The position numbers were made by a program, and so were the translations under genes. 64,000 bases of DNA, taken from NCBI GenBank assembly GCA_016125495.1, contig WGLQ01000001.1, forward strand, positions 1 through 64,000, written 5' to 3'. Numbering within the stretch: the stretch's first letter is position 1; every line of letters begins with the position of its first letter. The notes below the pieces were generated by a model. The model had not been told where the DNA came from, ran no database searches, and saw only the letters and a list, made by a program, of their open reading frames with translations. Positions 33,274 to 41,974 of this stretch are shown piece after piece. The stretch is from Hyphomicrobiales bacterium (GTDB taxonomy: Bacteria > Pseudomonadota > Alphaproteobacteria > Rhizobiales > RI-29).

Positions 33274-35532
33274 TCAGGCACGCGCCGTGACGAGCCCGGC
33301 GACCGGCACGGGCTCCACCCGTCGGCCGGTCCCGAGATCGCCGTTCGCCACCTCGGTGACAACCATGCCGGCGAGTCGGTCGCCGTAGACGGCAAGCTCC
33401 CGCGTCACCCTCTTGGCGCGTGCGCTTTCGCAGAGCGACCAGTCGCAGACGACGACGATCTGATCGGCATGCGCAACGAGCGCTTGCCCCGCCGCCCCGC
33501 TCGCCAGCCCCGGCGCATCGACCACGATGACGTCGAACCAACTCCTCAGCGTCGCCATCGCCTCGACCATGCGCACCGACGTGAAGGCATCCCCGGCCCA
33601 CGCCTCGCGCCGTTCGCCGCCCCCGATGGAAAGAAATGCAAGACCGGTCTCGCGCTCCCTCATGACGAGGCGCTCCAGCGCCACATCGTCGAGGATATGG
33701 TCGATGAGCCCGTCGTCGTGACCGGGCGCGAAGGCCCGGCTGAGACCTGCCGCGCCGGGATCGCCGTCGACGAGCAGTGTACGCACGCCGGAGAGCGCAT
33801 ATTGGTGCGCCAAATTCGAAGCCAGCACCGTGCGTTGCCCATCGCGCCCCGGCGCGGTGCACACGATCACCCGCGCACCGTTTCCGTCCCTCCACCGGTC
33901 GACTGCCAGCCGCGCGCTGCGTACACCTTCGCAGAACGGCGCCTGCGGGCTGGCCAGGATCAGGCGCAGCCGGCGCATCTGTTCCTCGTCTCCGACCGCC
34001 CGCCCGAGGCGCGGCAGCGAGGCGAGATGTCGGGTCCCGAAGCGCCCTTCGACGATCCGCGGCGTCAGGATCCGCGGCCGCAGCAACTCCGCGGCCGCGG
34101 CCGCGATCAGCGCGAGTATGATGGCCGCGACGGCCCCACCGATGACGATGTGCTTGCGCTTGGGAGACGATGGGTGGGTCGGCGTCGCCGCGCGCTCGAC
34201 GATGCGCGCGTCGGGTAACTGGTAGCTGCGCTGCTCGGCGGTTTCGCGATAGCGCTTGAGGAAAGATTCGTAAACTTCCCGGCTCGCTTCGGCCTCCCGC
34301 GTCAGCGCCCTGAGCCCGACCCCTTCCTGATTCGCATCCGCCGCCCGCGCCTTCAGCGCCTCGAGGCTCGCGACCAGCGCCACCTCCTTGGCCCGCGCCA
34401 CGTCACGCTCGTTGGCGAGACTGGCCACGATGCTGGCGATCTCCCCGTCGAGCTGGCGCCGCGCGTCCATTTCCTCGGCGACTGCTTCCTGGATGGCGGG
34501 ATGTCTCGCGCCATAGCGGATACGCAGCTCCGCCACTTTCCTGGTCGCCCGCGCGAGTTCTGCCTTGAGCGTCGAGATCGTGTTGCTGGCGAGCACGTCC
34601 GCCACCGCCTCGTGCGCGCCGGGGCGCTCCAGCATTTCGCGGACGTTTTCGTAGCGCGCCTTCGCCGTGGCCGCGGCGTTGCGTGCGACCGCCACCTGTT
34701 CGGTCAACTGCGTCAGCTCGCGCTCGTCGAGTTGCTGCCCACCGCTGCTGAGCAGATCGTTCTGTGACCGGAACGTTTCGATCCGACGCTCGTTCTCGAG
34801 CACCACGCCCCGCAGTTCCTCGATCCGCCGCTCGAGCCAGACCGAGGTCGCCTCCGCTGCATTGGCCTTTTGCTCCACCTGATCGGCGAGGTAGGCTTGT
34901 GCGATGGCGTTGGCGATCAGCGCGGACTTCTGCGCGCTCCGCGAGCGAAAGGTGATGCCGATGAGGTGGGTGTTGCGGATGCGGTACGTCCAGAGATTGT
35001 CGAGCACAGCCTCGAAGACGTCGTCCGGAATCGCTTGCCCCGGCGTCGCATTCTCGATCAGCTTGTCGAGCGTGAGCGGTGCCTCCGCGATCTCCCGCAC
35101 GAGCGCTTCGGACTTGGGCGCCGTCGCCTCGTCGGCCCAGGTCGCCCCCTGGCCTACCCGGCCGTTGAATTCACCATCGCGGTCGAGCCGCAGCGCGTGA
35201 ATGACGCGCCCGACCACCTTGCGCGAGCGCACGATCTCCACTTCGCTTTCGATGGTCGGCGTATCGGTCCGCAGGTCCGACAGAACCGAGCGGATATCGA
35301 CGACACTGCGTTCGCGCGAATCGATGATCACAGTCGCCGTCGCCTCGTAGCGGGACGGCAGGCTGAGCGCGATCGCGAACGCGAGCGCCAACACCACGCC
35401 GACCACCGAGACGATGATGATCGCGCGCTGGCGCAGCAGCGTCACGAGATCGCCGGGCGCATAGGAAAAGCCGCCCGATTGCGGTTCGACATCGATCGGA
35501 TGATGTGGTCGGTTCACGGGCTCACTCGTCAA
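33274..35532 (-). CDS. Wzc-like polysaccharide co-polymerase with degenerate kinase P-loop
   Basis: This 752-residue inner-membrane chain-length/export protein has an N-terminal Wzz domain flanked by membrane helices (about residues 37-57 and 455-475), a long periplasmic coiled coil and a C-terminal BY-kinase-like domain. The kinase motifs are altered. The Walker A region reads APGRDGQRT (about 560-568) without the essential Lys, Walker A' reads LLVDGDPG and Walker B reads VIVVDAPG. The C terminus has no tyrosine cluster. It is therefore probably a non-phosphorylating co-polymerase. The likely start is TTG at 35532, overlapping the upstream stop (TTGA); a GTG at 35517 is possible. Confidence 0.85.
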   Translation of the reverse strand: MTSEPVNRPHHPIDVEPQSGGFSYAPGDLVTLLRQRAIIIVSVVGVVLALAFAIALSLPSRYEATATVIIDSRERSVVDIRSVLSDLRTDTPTIESEVEIVRSRKVVGRVIHALRLDRDGEFNGRVGQGATWADEATAPKSEALVREIAEAPLTLDKLIENATPGQAIPDDVFEAVLDNLWTYRIRNTHLIGITFRSRSAQKSALIANAIAQAYLADQVEQKANAAEATSVWLERRIEELRGVVLENERRIETFRSQNDLLSSGGQQLDERELTQLTEQVAVARNAAATAKARYENVREMLERPGAHEAVADVLASNTISTLKAELARATRKVAELRIRYGARHPAIQEAVAEEMDARRQLDGEIASIVASLANERDVARAKEVALVASLEALKARAADANQEGVGLRALTREAEASREVYESFLKRYRETAEQRSYQLPDARIVERAATPTHPSSPKRKHIVIGGAVAAIILALIAAAAAELLRPRILTPRIVEGRFGTRHLASLPRLGRAVGDEEQMRRLRLILASPQAPFCEGVRSARLAVDRWRDGNGARVIVCTAPGRDGQRTVLASNLAHQYALSGVRTLLVDGDPGAAGLSRAFAPGHDDGLIDHILDDVALERLVMRERETGLAFLSIGGGERREAWAGDAFTSVRMVEAMATLRSWFDVIVVDAPGLASGAAGQALVAHADQIVVVCDWSLCESARAKRVTRELAVYGDRLAGMVVTEVANGDLGTGRRVEPVPVAGLVTARA

Positions 35533-36944
35533 AACGCAAGATTTATTCCCGCCCTCACGATGTCGCTCTCGAGGTTGAGACTCTGGTCGCTCGACTGGCG
35601 TTCGATGTGTTCATAGGACAAAACGATTGACGCATTCTTGGTGTACGAATACTGGAGACCCGCCCCGACAGAGAGAACGTCGTCGTGCCGGTCGGCTCCA
35701 ACGAAAACCTCTTCCTCGTAGCCGACGAAGGCGTTCACGTGGAGGTTGCGCATGACCTCGTAGCTGCCTTCGAGCCGCGCGCCGGTGTCGATCCTGGCCG
35801 AGGCGTCGGTCACACCCGTTTCCGCGATTTCCCGCTTCATGGTCAGGCGCAACTGTGAGAGATGCGTCGGCCGCCATCCGATTTCTCCCTCGACGGTCAG
35901 CCCGCCGAAATCCTCGAACGTGTCGAGCCGGTAGTCGCGATGCTCGTAGCGCAATCGCAAGGCCGTGGTGAACGCCGAGTTCACCTCCCATTTGAACCCC
36001 ACTCCCGCGCCGTAGACGATGGCGTCGCGATCGTCCGCTCCCGTCCCGCGCGAATCGATGTCGCGGATCGAGATGCCCGTCAGCACGGCCGCTCCGGGAG
36101 AGAACCGGTAGATGAGGTTGAGCGCCCCGGACACTTCGGTTCGGTCCCTGTAGTCCTGATCGATGTTGGAACCGTCGACGGCGTCGACGTCGTCGTAATC
36201 CACCTCCTCGATCTCGGCCTCGAGCGTCGCGGCGAGGCGCCCGGCATCCCGGCGCAGCCCGAGCCTGGCATGGCTCCTCTGGAACGCGACGGGCTCGGCC
36301 GCCGCCGTCGGCAACTCGCTTTCGAGGCGCCCCTCGTGGCGCAACTCTGTCCCGGCGGTGCCGAAAATCGCATGCAGCGCGTCGACATCGATCCGGAAGG
36401 CGGTCTCCGCAACTCCCTCCGTCTGCTCGCCCCAATTATCGTCTTCCGAGAGCAGGTAACTGCCTGAAAGGAGGAAGTCGATGACGTGCCGGGGCAGGTC
36501 CGACTGAACCTTGAGCGTCGCCGTTACGCCCTGCTCGTAGAGATCGTAGTCCAATGCCGGATCGCCGCCCCCGACATTCCAATAGGAACCCCCGAGGAAC
36601 AGCGAGGGAAACAGCGTGAAACTCCCCCACCGCAACCCGTCGGGCGCATAATCCGCCGCGTTGAGCGCCCGCTCGCGCTCGGCGCCGTAGTGCTTGTGCG
36701 TGTCCCAGGTCCGCAATGCCTCCTGCCAGGCGACGGTCGACTCGTAGCGCTCGACCCGATCGTGCAGCGAGACGTCGGCCGCCTCGCCGGTCGAGGCGAG
36801 CAGGGGAGCGGAGAGTCCGGCAACCATGACGGCGAACCAGCGCGCTCGACCGAATACCGACCGTTCATGAGCGGCACGCGCACCGGGGTTCAGGCACCCG
36901 GCCGTCATGTGGACCCGGACGTTGCCATCGCTCGCGCCGGCCAT
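35529..36944 (-). CDS. Outer-membrane beta-barrel protein of the EPS export operon
   Basis: The 471-residue protein has a signal peptide after a basic N terminus (WFAVMVAGLSAPLLAS, cleavage near GEAA) and a mature part made of alternating amphipathic strands, rich in Tyr/Arg/Asp, ending in phenylalanine (INLAF), as in outer-membrane barrels. It resembles the beta-barrel family encoded beside short OPX proteins in exopolysaccharide loci. It starts three bases after the OPX stop, and its own stop overlaps the Wzc-like start. It is probably the outer-membrane pore of a composite translocon with the OPX lipoprotein. A start at 36908 is also possible. Confidence 0.75.
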   Translation of the reverse strand: MAGASDGNVRVHMTAGCLNPGARAAHERSVFGRARWFAVMVAGLSAPLLASTGEAADVSLHDRVERYESTVAWQEALRTWDTHKHYGAERERALNAADYAPDGLRWGSFTLFPSLFLGGSYWNVGGGDPALDYDLYEQGVTATLKVQSDLPRHVIDFLLSGSYLLSEDDNWGEQTEGVAETAFRIDVDALHAIFGTAGTELRHEGRLESELPTAAAEPVAFQRSHARLGLRRDAGRLAATLEAEIEEVDYDDVDAVDGSNIDQDYRDRTEVSGALNLIYRFSPGAAVLTGISIRDIDSRGTGADDRDAIVYGAGVGFKWEVNSAFTTALRLRYEHRDYRLDTFEDFGGLTVEGEIGWRPTHLSQLRLTMKREIAETGVTDASARIDTGARLEGSYEVMRNLHVNAFVGYEEEVFVGADRHDDVLSVGAGLQYSYTKNASIVLSYEHIERQSSDQSLNLESDIVRAGINLAF

Positions 36945-36947
36945 GAC

Positions 36948-37670
36948 TCAAAAGAACCGTTCGGGAATGCGGATGTTGTCGCCCGGCAGCACCAGGTACT
37001 GCGACGGCAGGGGCACCTTGATCTCCCGGCCGTCACCATGCCGCACGAGGATGATGTAGCTTTCGTCCGCACGGTATGTGCTCCCGCCGGCCATGGCGAT
37101 CGCATCGCGAAAGCTGATTCCCGGCTGGTATTTGAACTCTCCGGCGCCGCGCACCTCGCCGTGAACGTAGAAGGGGCGATAATTGAGGACTTCGACGCTT
37201 ACCCGCGGCTGGCGCAAATAGCCATCGGCGAGACGGGCCGTGACCGCCTCCTTGAACTCCTGGATGGAAAAACCGGTCGCCGCGACCTCTCCGATGAGCG
37301 GCAGCGCGACACGCCCGTGCACCGAGACCTCGTACTCCCCCGAGAGTTCGGCCTCCTGGAACACGGTGACCTTCAGTCGGTCGCCGGGCCGCAAGCGATA
37401 GACGCGCGTGACGGTGTCCTCGAACCCCGGCCCACCCCCTTGGGTCGCGCTCGTTTGCACGTGCCGTCCTTCGACGGTCGGCAGCGATTCGTCCGTCGCA
37501 TATCGGGTCTGACCGCATCCGGCGACGGTGAGCGCCAGGACAGCGGCAGTCCACACCCTCGCGCCACGGGCTCGATGCGCGCGCGCGACGGCATTGCTGC
37601 AGGCGGTTGCTGACGAATGGATACGCGACACTGGTTCCACCGGACGTTGCAGTTTCGGGCCAACGGCCAC
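36948..37670 (-). CDS. Short Wza-like polysaccharide export (OPX) lipoprotein
   Basis: The product has up to 240 residues with a lipobox LTVAGC (Cys near residue 52), so it is a lipoprotein. The mature part has the polysaccharide export domain (YRLRPGDRLKVTVFQEAELSGEYEVS...GRVALPLIGEV) and one SLBB domain (YVHGEVRGAGEFKYQPG...IAMAGG). It stops after the second domain (LPGDNIRIPERFF) and lacks the C-terminal alpha-helix that forms the outer-membrane pore in E. coli Wza. The start at 37670 (GTG) is uncertain because the pre-lipobox segment is long. It is the first gene of the three-gene export operon. Confidence 0.88.
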   Translation of the reverse strand: MAVGPKLQRPVEPVSRIHSSATACSNAVARAHRARGARVWTAAVLALTVAGCGQTRYATDESLPTVEGRHVQTSATQGGGPGFEDTVTRVYRLRPGDRLKVTVFQEAELSGEYEVSVHGRVALPLIGEVAATGFSIQEFKEAVTARLADGYLRQPRVSVEVLNYRPFYVHGEVRGAGEFKYQPGISFRDAIAMAGGSTYRADESYIILVRHGDGREIKVPLPSQYLVLPGDNIRIPERFF

Positions 37671-37694
37671 CGCAACAGGAAACCCCGAAACCAG

Positions 37695-37709
37695 CTAAAT
37701 TGCCGTTAA
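37695..37709 (-). promoter_or_regulatory. Candidate CtrA-type box before the OPX gene
   Basis: Read on the minus strand: TTAA, seven bases, TTAG, a 7/8 match to TTAA-N7-TTAA. It lies 25-39 bases upstream of the OPX start. A second such site lies before the podJ-like gene. The motif is short, so chance cannot be excluded. Confidence 0.3.
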
Positions 37710-37774
37710 AGCAACGCGAAGTCGCTGCGCGGACACCTCTCGCCGGGCCGCCCGGGCCGATCCGGCCGGCGAAT

Positions 37775-38143
37775 TCAGAACGCCCGCACCAGCGCCGTGT
37801 CGTTCCTGATGTCGTACTGGCACATCAGGGTGCGCTTGGGGTCCCCCGCAATGATGACAAGGTGGGGATGCTTGTAGCGCGCGGCCCACATCGCATGATT
37901 GACCTGCCAGAGGTAGACGTCGAGGTCCGGATCGCCGATCACCAGCTTCAACGAGCGCGGAGTCGCCCATGCCGTCGACGCGGCCACCGAGCCGGCCCGA
38001 TTGGAAACGGTTGAGCAACGGGTTAGCGCCGCCGAGCGGTACGCCCCGACGAGCGCGTCGCTCGTCGCGCTGCGATAGAGCAGCTGCTCCTGGATGAGCC
38101 AGCCGGCGATCAGGATCGTGCTCAGTATGGCAATCGTTCGCAT
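37775..38143 (-). CDS. Small signal-anchored protein, unknown function
   Basis: The product has 122 residues. An N-terminal hydrophobic stretch (IAILSTILIAGWLIQ) acts as signal or membrane anchor. The rest contains two cysteines (near residues 43 and 105) and the segment LDVYLWQVNHAMWAARYKHPHLVIIAG. No family was recognised. The ATG at 38143 has ggag about nine bases upstream; the frame is open further but without support. It ends about 100 bases upstream of the OPX gene, on the same strand, and may be the first gene of the export operon. Confidence 0.6.
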   Translation of the reverse strand: MRTIAILSTILIAGWLIQEQLLYRSATSDALVGAYRSAALTRCSTVSNRAGSVAASTAWATPRSLKLVIGDPDLDVYLWQVNHAMWAARYKHPHLVIIAGDPKRTLMCQYDIRNDTALVRAF

Positions 38144-38319
38144 TGCGGTCCGCTCCGGCACCGGCCGCAACCGCAGACGTCGATAGGTTGCGCCGGGAGA
38201 GCTTTCCAGCCAATGGTGAATATTAGATTGAAGATTGACCCGGGATGCACGATCCCTCGTCCGCCAGGCAGGATGTCGGCGGTGCACGGGACGTGGCAGA
38301 CCATGGAATGGAGCATGCG

Positions 38320-39285
38320 ATGGCAGCGACAAAGCGGATCCTGATCACCCGGCGACTGCCCGACGCGGTCATGGCGCGGGCACGTGCCACCTACGATGTG
38401 CTGCACGATGCCGACGACCGACAGCTCGGGCGTGACGAACTCGTCGCCGCCTGCCGGGAGGTCGACGGAGCCCTGATTTGCATCCGCGACAAGTTCGACG
38501 CGACCGTCGTCGACGCGCTGCCCCAGCGCTTCGGCATCGTCTCGACCTTTTCCGTCGGCACCGATCACATCGACCTCGCCGCCGCGCGAGAGCGCGGTCT
38601 GCGCGTCGGCTGCGCCCCGAACGGGGTGACCATCGCGACCGCCGAGATCGCCATGCTGCTGATCCTCGGCGCGGCGCGCCGGGCTGGCGAGGGCGAGCGG
38701 ATGATGCGCGATGCGAGCTGGACGGGTTGGGAGCCGCTGCAGCTGGTCGGCTGCCGCCTCGATGGCAAGCGCCTCGGCATCGTCGGCATGGGCAAGATCG
38801 GAAAGGCTCTGGCCCAGCGCGCGCGCGGCTTCGACATGGAGTTGCACTATTACAATCGCCGCCCACTGCCCGCAGAGGAAGCGATGGGCGCGACCTATCA
38901 CGCGAGCCTGGAAAGTCTCCTCGCCGTCTCCGACGTCCTCTCGCTCAACGCGCCTTCGACGCCGCAAACGCGCGGCATGCTGGACGCCGCCGCCCTTGCG
39001 CGCCTGCCGCGCGGAGCGATCGTGGTCAATACCGCTCGCGGCGATCTCGTGGTGGACGAGGACCTCATAGTCGCCCTGCGGTCCGGTCAGGTGGGCTACG
39101 CCGGCCTCGACGTGTACGCCGGGGAGCCCAATCTCGACCCGCGCTATCGCGACCTGCCCAACACGTTCCTGCTGCCGCACCTCGGCTCGGCCGCGATCGA
39201 GGCCCGCAATCAGATGGGCTTCGAGGCGCTCGACAACATCGATGCGTTTTTTGCCGGACGCGAGTTGCCGTTTCCGGTGGTTTGA
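38320..39285 (+). CDS. D-2-hydroxyacid dehydrogenase (glyoxylate/hydroxypyruvate reductase type)
   Basis: This 321-residue NAD(P)-dependent cytosolic enzyme belongs to the D-isomer 2-hydroxyacid dehydrogenase family and is closest to D-glycerate dehydrogenase/glyoxylate reductase. Visible are FSVGTDHIDLAAA (substrate loop), the cofactor motif GIVGMGKIGKALAQRA near residue 152, NTARGDLVVDEDLI with the catalytic Arg, GLDVYAGEP with the catalytic Glu, and LLPHLGSA with the catalytic His. The ATG at 38320 follows ggag at six bases; starts at 38245 and 38308 are less likely. It is divergent from the export operon. Confidence 0.9.
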   Translation: MAATKRILITRRLPDAVMARARATYDVLHDADDRQLGRDELVAACREVDGALICIRDKFDATVVDALPQRFGIVSTFSVGTDHIDLAAARERGLRVGCAPNGVTIATAEIAMLLILGAARRAGEGERMMRDASWTGWEPLQLVGCRLDGKRLGIVGMGKIGKALAQRARGFDMELHYYNRRPLPAEEAMGATYHASLESLLAVSDVLSLNAPSTPQTRGMLDAAALARLPRGAIVVNTARGDLVVDEDLIVALRSGQVGYAGLDVYAGEPNLDPRYRDLPNTFLLPHLGSAAIEARNQMGFEALDNIDAFFAGRELPFPVV

Positions 39286-39310
39286 TTTGGAGCGTCGGCG
39301 GCAGGCCCGA

Positions 39311-40642
39311 TCAGTCGCGGGCAGCCTGCCAGTTCCGCCGCCAGGTGCTCGAAGTACTGGGGGCCCCGGACTTGACCGGAGCGACCACGGGGCGCGCTCC
39401 TGAGAGTGCGGGCGTCGCGTACCGCGGCCGGCCGGCGTAGCCGATCGTGCCACCCGCGTGCCCCTGCTCCAGTCGCCAGGTGCCGCGCTGGCGGGCCATC
39501 AGAAACGCCCGGCGCCGGGCTTCATGGTCCTCGGCAGCCACCGGTTCACCGGTCGCATGCGCCGAGAGCAGCGGATCGGTCGCCCGCCAGCTTTCGGGCA
39601 GGACGCCGCCTTCCGCCGCAACCACCGGGCCACCGGCCTGCCGTAAGGCGAGTTCGGTCTCGCCCGCCTCGATCCGTTCGGCAGCGTCGGCCTCGTGTTC
39701 GGCGGTCTCGACGCCACTGGCGGCTTCGCCCGTCGTCGCGCCAGTCGATCCCTCCACACCCGCGGCGACCGTCTCGGCGACGTCGTCCGGGTCGCCCTGA
39801 CCGGAGGGAACGGCGCGGCCCGGCACGATCTGCAGTGGCGTCACCCGCACCTGCGGATTATCGATGACCCGCGCCTCGCGCACCCGAACATCACTGAGCG
39901 AGCTGCCATCCTCGACGGCGGCGAACCGCGCGTGGCGGATGCGCGCATCCCGCGACCAGGGCTCGGGCTTGCACTGGCAGCCGGCAACCCGCTCGCGGCG
40001 ATAGCGAAACGCATTCTTGAGGTCGCCGTAGGTGTTGCCGTTGAGATCGCGCCAGCGGGCCACGTCGTCGTTGCCGGTCCAAGTGACGAACATCGCCGCC
40101 GAGTTGCCGCAGGCGGCATCGCAGCGGTTGCGGTCACGCCGGAACGCGGAGCTGGAAACGCCGTGGCTCAGCGGGAAGTAATAGCCATCGCAGAGCCGGA
40201 CGCACACGGTGCGGTATCCGCCGCTCCGCGAGGCCTCGGGACGAAGGCTCTGACGACCCGCGGCATCGGAACCGTCGAGGTAGCCCCGTTGCCTGCTCGC
40301 TTCGGCGAACGGCTTGAAAATTCGGCGGCTGCCGTCCGGTCCGACCACGATGCGGTAGCCGCCGTGGCTCAAGACCCGCCCGTTCGGCCCGACGCGGATG
40401 ATGCGCCCGGGAGCCACGCGCCGATGCTCCGGCACGCGCACGACGCGCGCGGGGGGCCGGGCCGGCTTGCTCTGGAAAAGCGAGAAGAAACCGCCGCTCT
40501 GCGCCGCCGCGGGCGTCCCCCCGACGACCAGCGCAACGAGCATCGCGAGCACCAGGGCGAGTAGGGTGCCGAATTCGAATGCCGGGGACGAACACCGTCC
40601 CACGGCATGGTGCCCATGCCGGGCGAAACGGAGACAACTCAT
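39311..40642 (-). CDS. DUF2865 domain protein, copy 1
   Basis: This exported protein of 443 residues has an N-terminal hydrophobic signal (LLALVLAMLVALVVGG, cleavage near AAA-Q), an Arg/Pro-rich stretch, and then the DUF2865 core. The core shows the conserved YRTVCVRLCDGYYFPLS motif and further cysteines (CDAACG, CQCKPEPW), six to seven in all, probably disulfide-bonded. The C-terminal 200 residues are low-complexity and acidic to neutral. DUF2865 is a Hyphomicrobiales-restricted envelope family of unknown function. A second copy follows directly upstream. No good ribosome site precedes the ATG at 40642. Confidence 0.82.
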   Translation of the reverse strand: MSCLRFARHGHHAVGRCSSPAFEFGTLLALVLAMLVALVVGGTPAAAQSGGFFSLFQSKPARPPARVVRVPEHRRVAPGRIIRVGPNGRVLSHGGYRIVVGPDGSRRIFKPFAEASRQRGYLDGSDAAGRQSLRPEASRSGGYRTVCVRLCDGYYFPLSHGVSSSAFRRDRNRCDAACGNSAAMFVTWTGNDDVARWRDLNGNTYGDLKNAFRYRRERVAGCQCKPEPWSRDARIRHARFAAVEDGSSLSDVRVREARVIDNPQVRVTPLQIVPGRAVPSGQGDPDDVAETVAAGVEGSTGATTGEAASGVETAEHEADAAERIEAGETELALRQAGGPVVAAEGGVLPESWRATDPLLSAHATGEPVAAEDHEARRRAFLMARQRGTWRLEQGHAGGTIGYAGRPRYATPALSGARPVVAPVKSGAPSTSSTWRRNWQAARD

Positions 40643-40816
40643 GACCGACGCGCAACCAGTAGGGTCAAAGGACGAGCGGCACCGCCGCGTACGTCCTAGC
40701 CCTAGCCTGGAAGTGGAAAGGCTTCGCTAATCGTGCCCCATTTCATGGTGCCGATCCGAACAGCGTGCACGGCGGCACTCCAAGCCGCGCCCCTCTCCCG
40801 TCGGACGATCCAGCCC

Positions 40817-41827
40817 TCAGCGCTGTTCGGCCGAGCTGAATGCCGACTTGCGCGCCACGCCGCGTGACACCGAGGCCTGGGGTGCCCGGCTCGAAGGCGT
40901 CACCACGACCACTCGCGACGTTGCGCCGAGGCCCATGCGGTTGACGCTGCGCACGTAGCGGCTATCGCCCGATTGTTCGCCGCCGGCCACGACCGTGCGG
41001 CTCGAAGAAGGCGCACTGATACCGCCGCCGAAACTCACCACCTGGACACGCTGTGCCCGGGCCCGATCCGCTTTGCGCTCGAGCTGGGCCAGGTACTTCT
41101 TCATGGTCCCGTCACGCTCCATCTGGGCGAAGCGCGCATGGCGCTGCTGAGCGGCGGCCTCCCACGGATCGGGGCGGCACTTGCAGCTCGGAACCTGCTG
41201 GCGCGCATACTGGAACGCGGTGCGCAGCTTGCTGTAGGGGCGACCGCGCAGGTCTACCATATCCTCGGGCTCCTGACCGGGATTGGCGTAGTAGAAGAGC
41301 TTCGTCTCGGCCGCGCAGCTCGAGGCGCAGGCCTGCTCGTCCGCGCGGAAATTGCCGCGCCCGGTCGTGAAACTGATCGGCCAGAAATAGCCGTCGCAGA
41401 GCCGAACGCAGACGGTGCGATAGGTGCCGTACTCGGATTGCGGCACCCGCCCGCTGTTGCGTGTGCCCGGTTGCCAGGCGCTGGCCGAACCACCATTCGC
41501 ACTGGTGAGCCCGGCCGGTTGCAGAAGCGGTTGTTCGGCGCCACTGCCGCCGCCCTGACCGCCTGCCGGGCGCCGGCGCGTCCAGTAGCCTTCGTCGCGG
41601 ATGGCCGTCGTGAAGCTGTTCCAGTCGTCGGCTGTAAAGAGCACCGAGCCGCGATAGACCTCCGCATCGCTCGATCGGCTGGTGCGAGCCGCGCTCTCGC
41701 TGGCGTCATTGACGAGCAGGAAGACGAATGTGGGCATGGCCACGACCAGCAGCCCCGCGACCAACAAAGAAAAGGCTCCCGCGAAACGGTCGAAAATCCG
41801 ACCGGCGCCGTACGCATCGCTCGACAT
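40817..41827 (-). CDS. DUF2865 domain protein, copy 2
   Basis: The 336-residue protein has an N-terminal membrane segment (GAFSLLVAGLLVVAMPTFVFLLV, about residues 15-37) that is probably an anchor. The DUF2865 core shows YRTVCVRLCDGYFWPIS, CASSCAAETKLFYY and CKCRPDPWE. It shares the cysteine pattern with the neighbouring copy but little outside the core, so the duplication is old. The C terminus is Ser/Arg-rich. The ATG at 41827 is preceded by gggg at suitable distance; two in-frame ATGs upstream are possible. An AT-rich stretch at about 41900-41945 probably holds its promoter. Confidence 0.82.
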   Translation of the reverse strand: MSSDAYGAGRIFDRFAGAFSLLVAGLLVVAMPTFVFLLVNDASESAARTSRSSDAEVYRGSVLFTADDWNSFTTAIRDEGYWTRRRPAGGQGGGSGAEQPLLQPAGLTSANGGSASAWQPGTRNSGRVPQSEYGTYRTVCVRLCDGYFWPISFTTGRGNFRADEQACASSCAAETKLFYYANPGQEPEDMVDLRGRPYSKLRTAFQYARQQVPSCKCRPDPWEAAAQQRHARFAQMERDGTMKKYLAQLERKADRARAQRVQVVSFGGGISAPSSSRTVVAGGEQSGDSRYVRSVNRMGLGATSRVVVVTPSSRAPQASVSRGVARKSAFSSAEQR

Positions 41828-41974
41828 GACGTGCCCCATACTCGACTTGCAACTGCTACCCCAGGGCACAGATAGAGCAAACAGCGGGCCAGTCCAACAA
41901 CTTAATGGACAGTGAATATCTCTATTTCGGTATTGGTTTATATCACGGACGACGGCTAGACCCCACGCTGGCAG

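Noticed and set aside
31655-33895. 746-codon version of the sugar transferase frame
   Set aside because: The extra 240 N-terminal codons are Arg-rich and lie antisense to the Wzc-like gene. The GTG at 33175 gives the normal family architecture.
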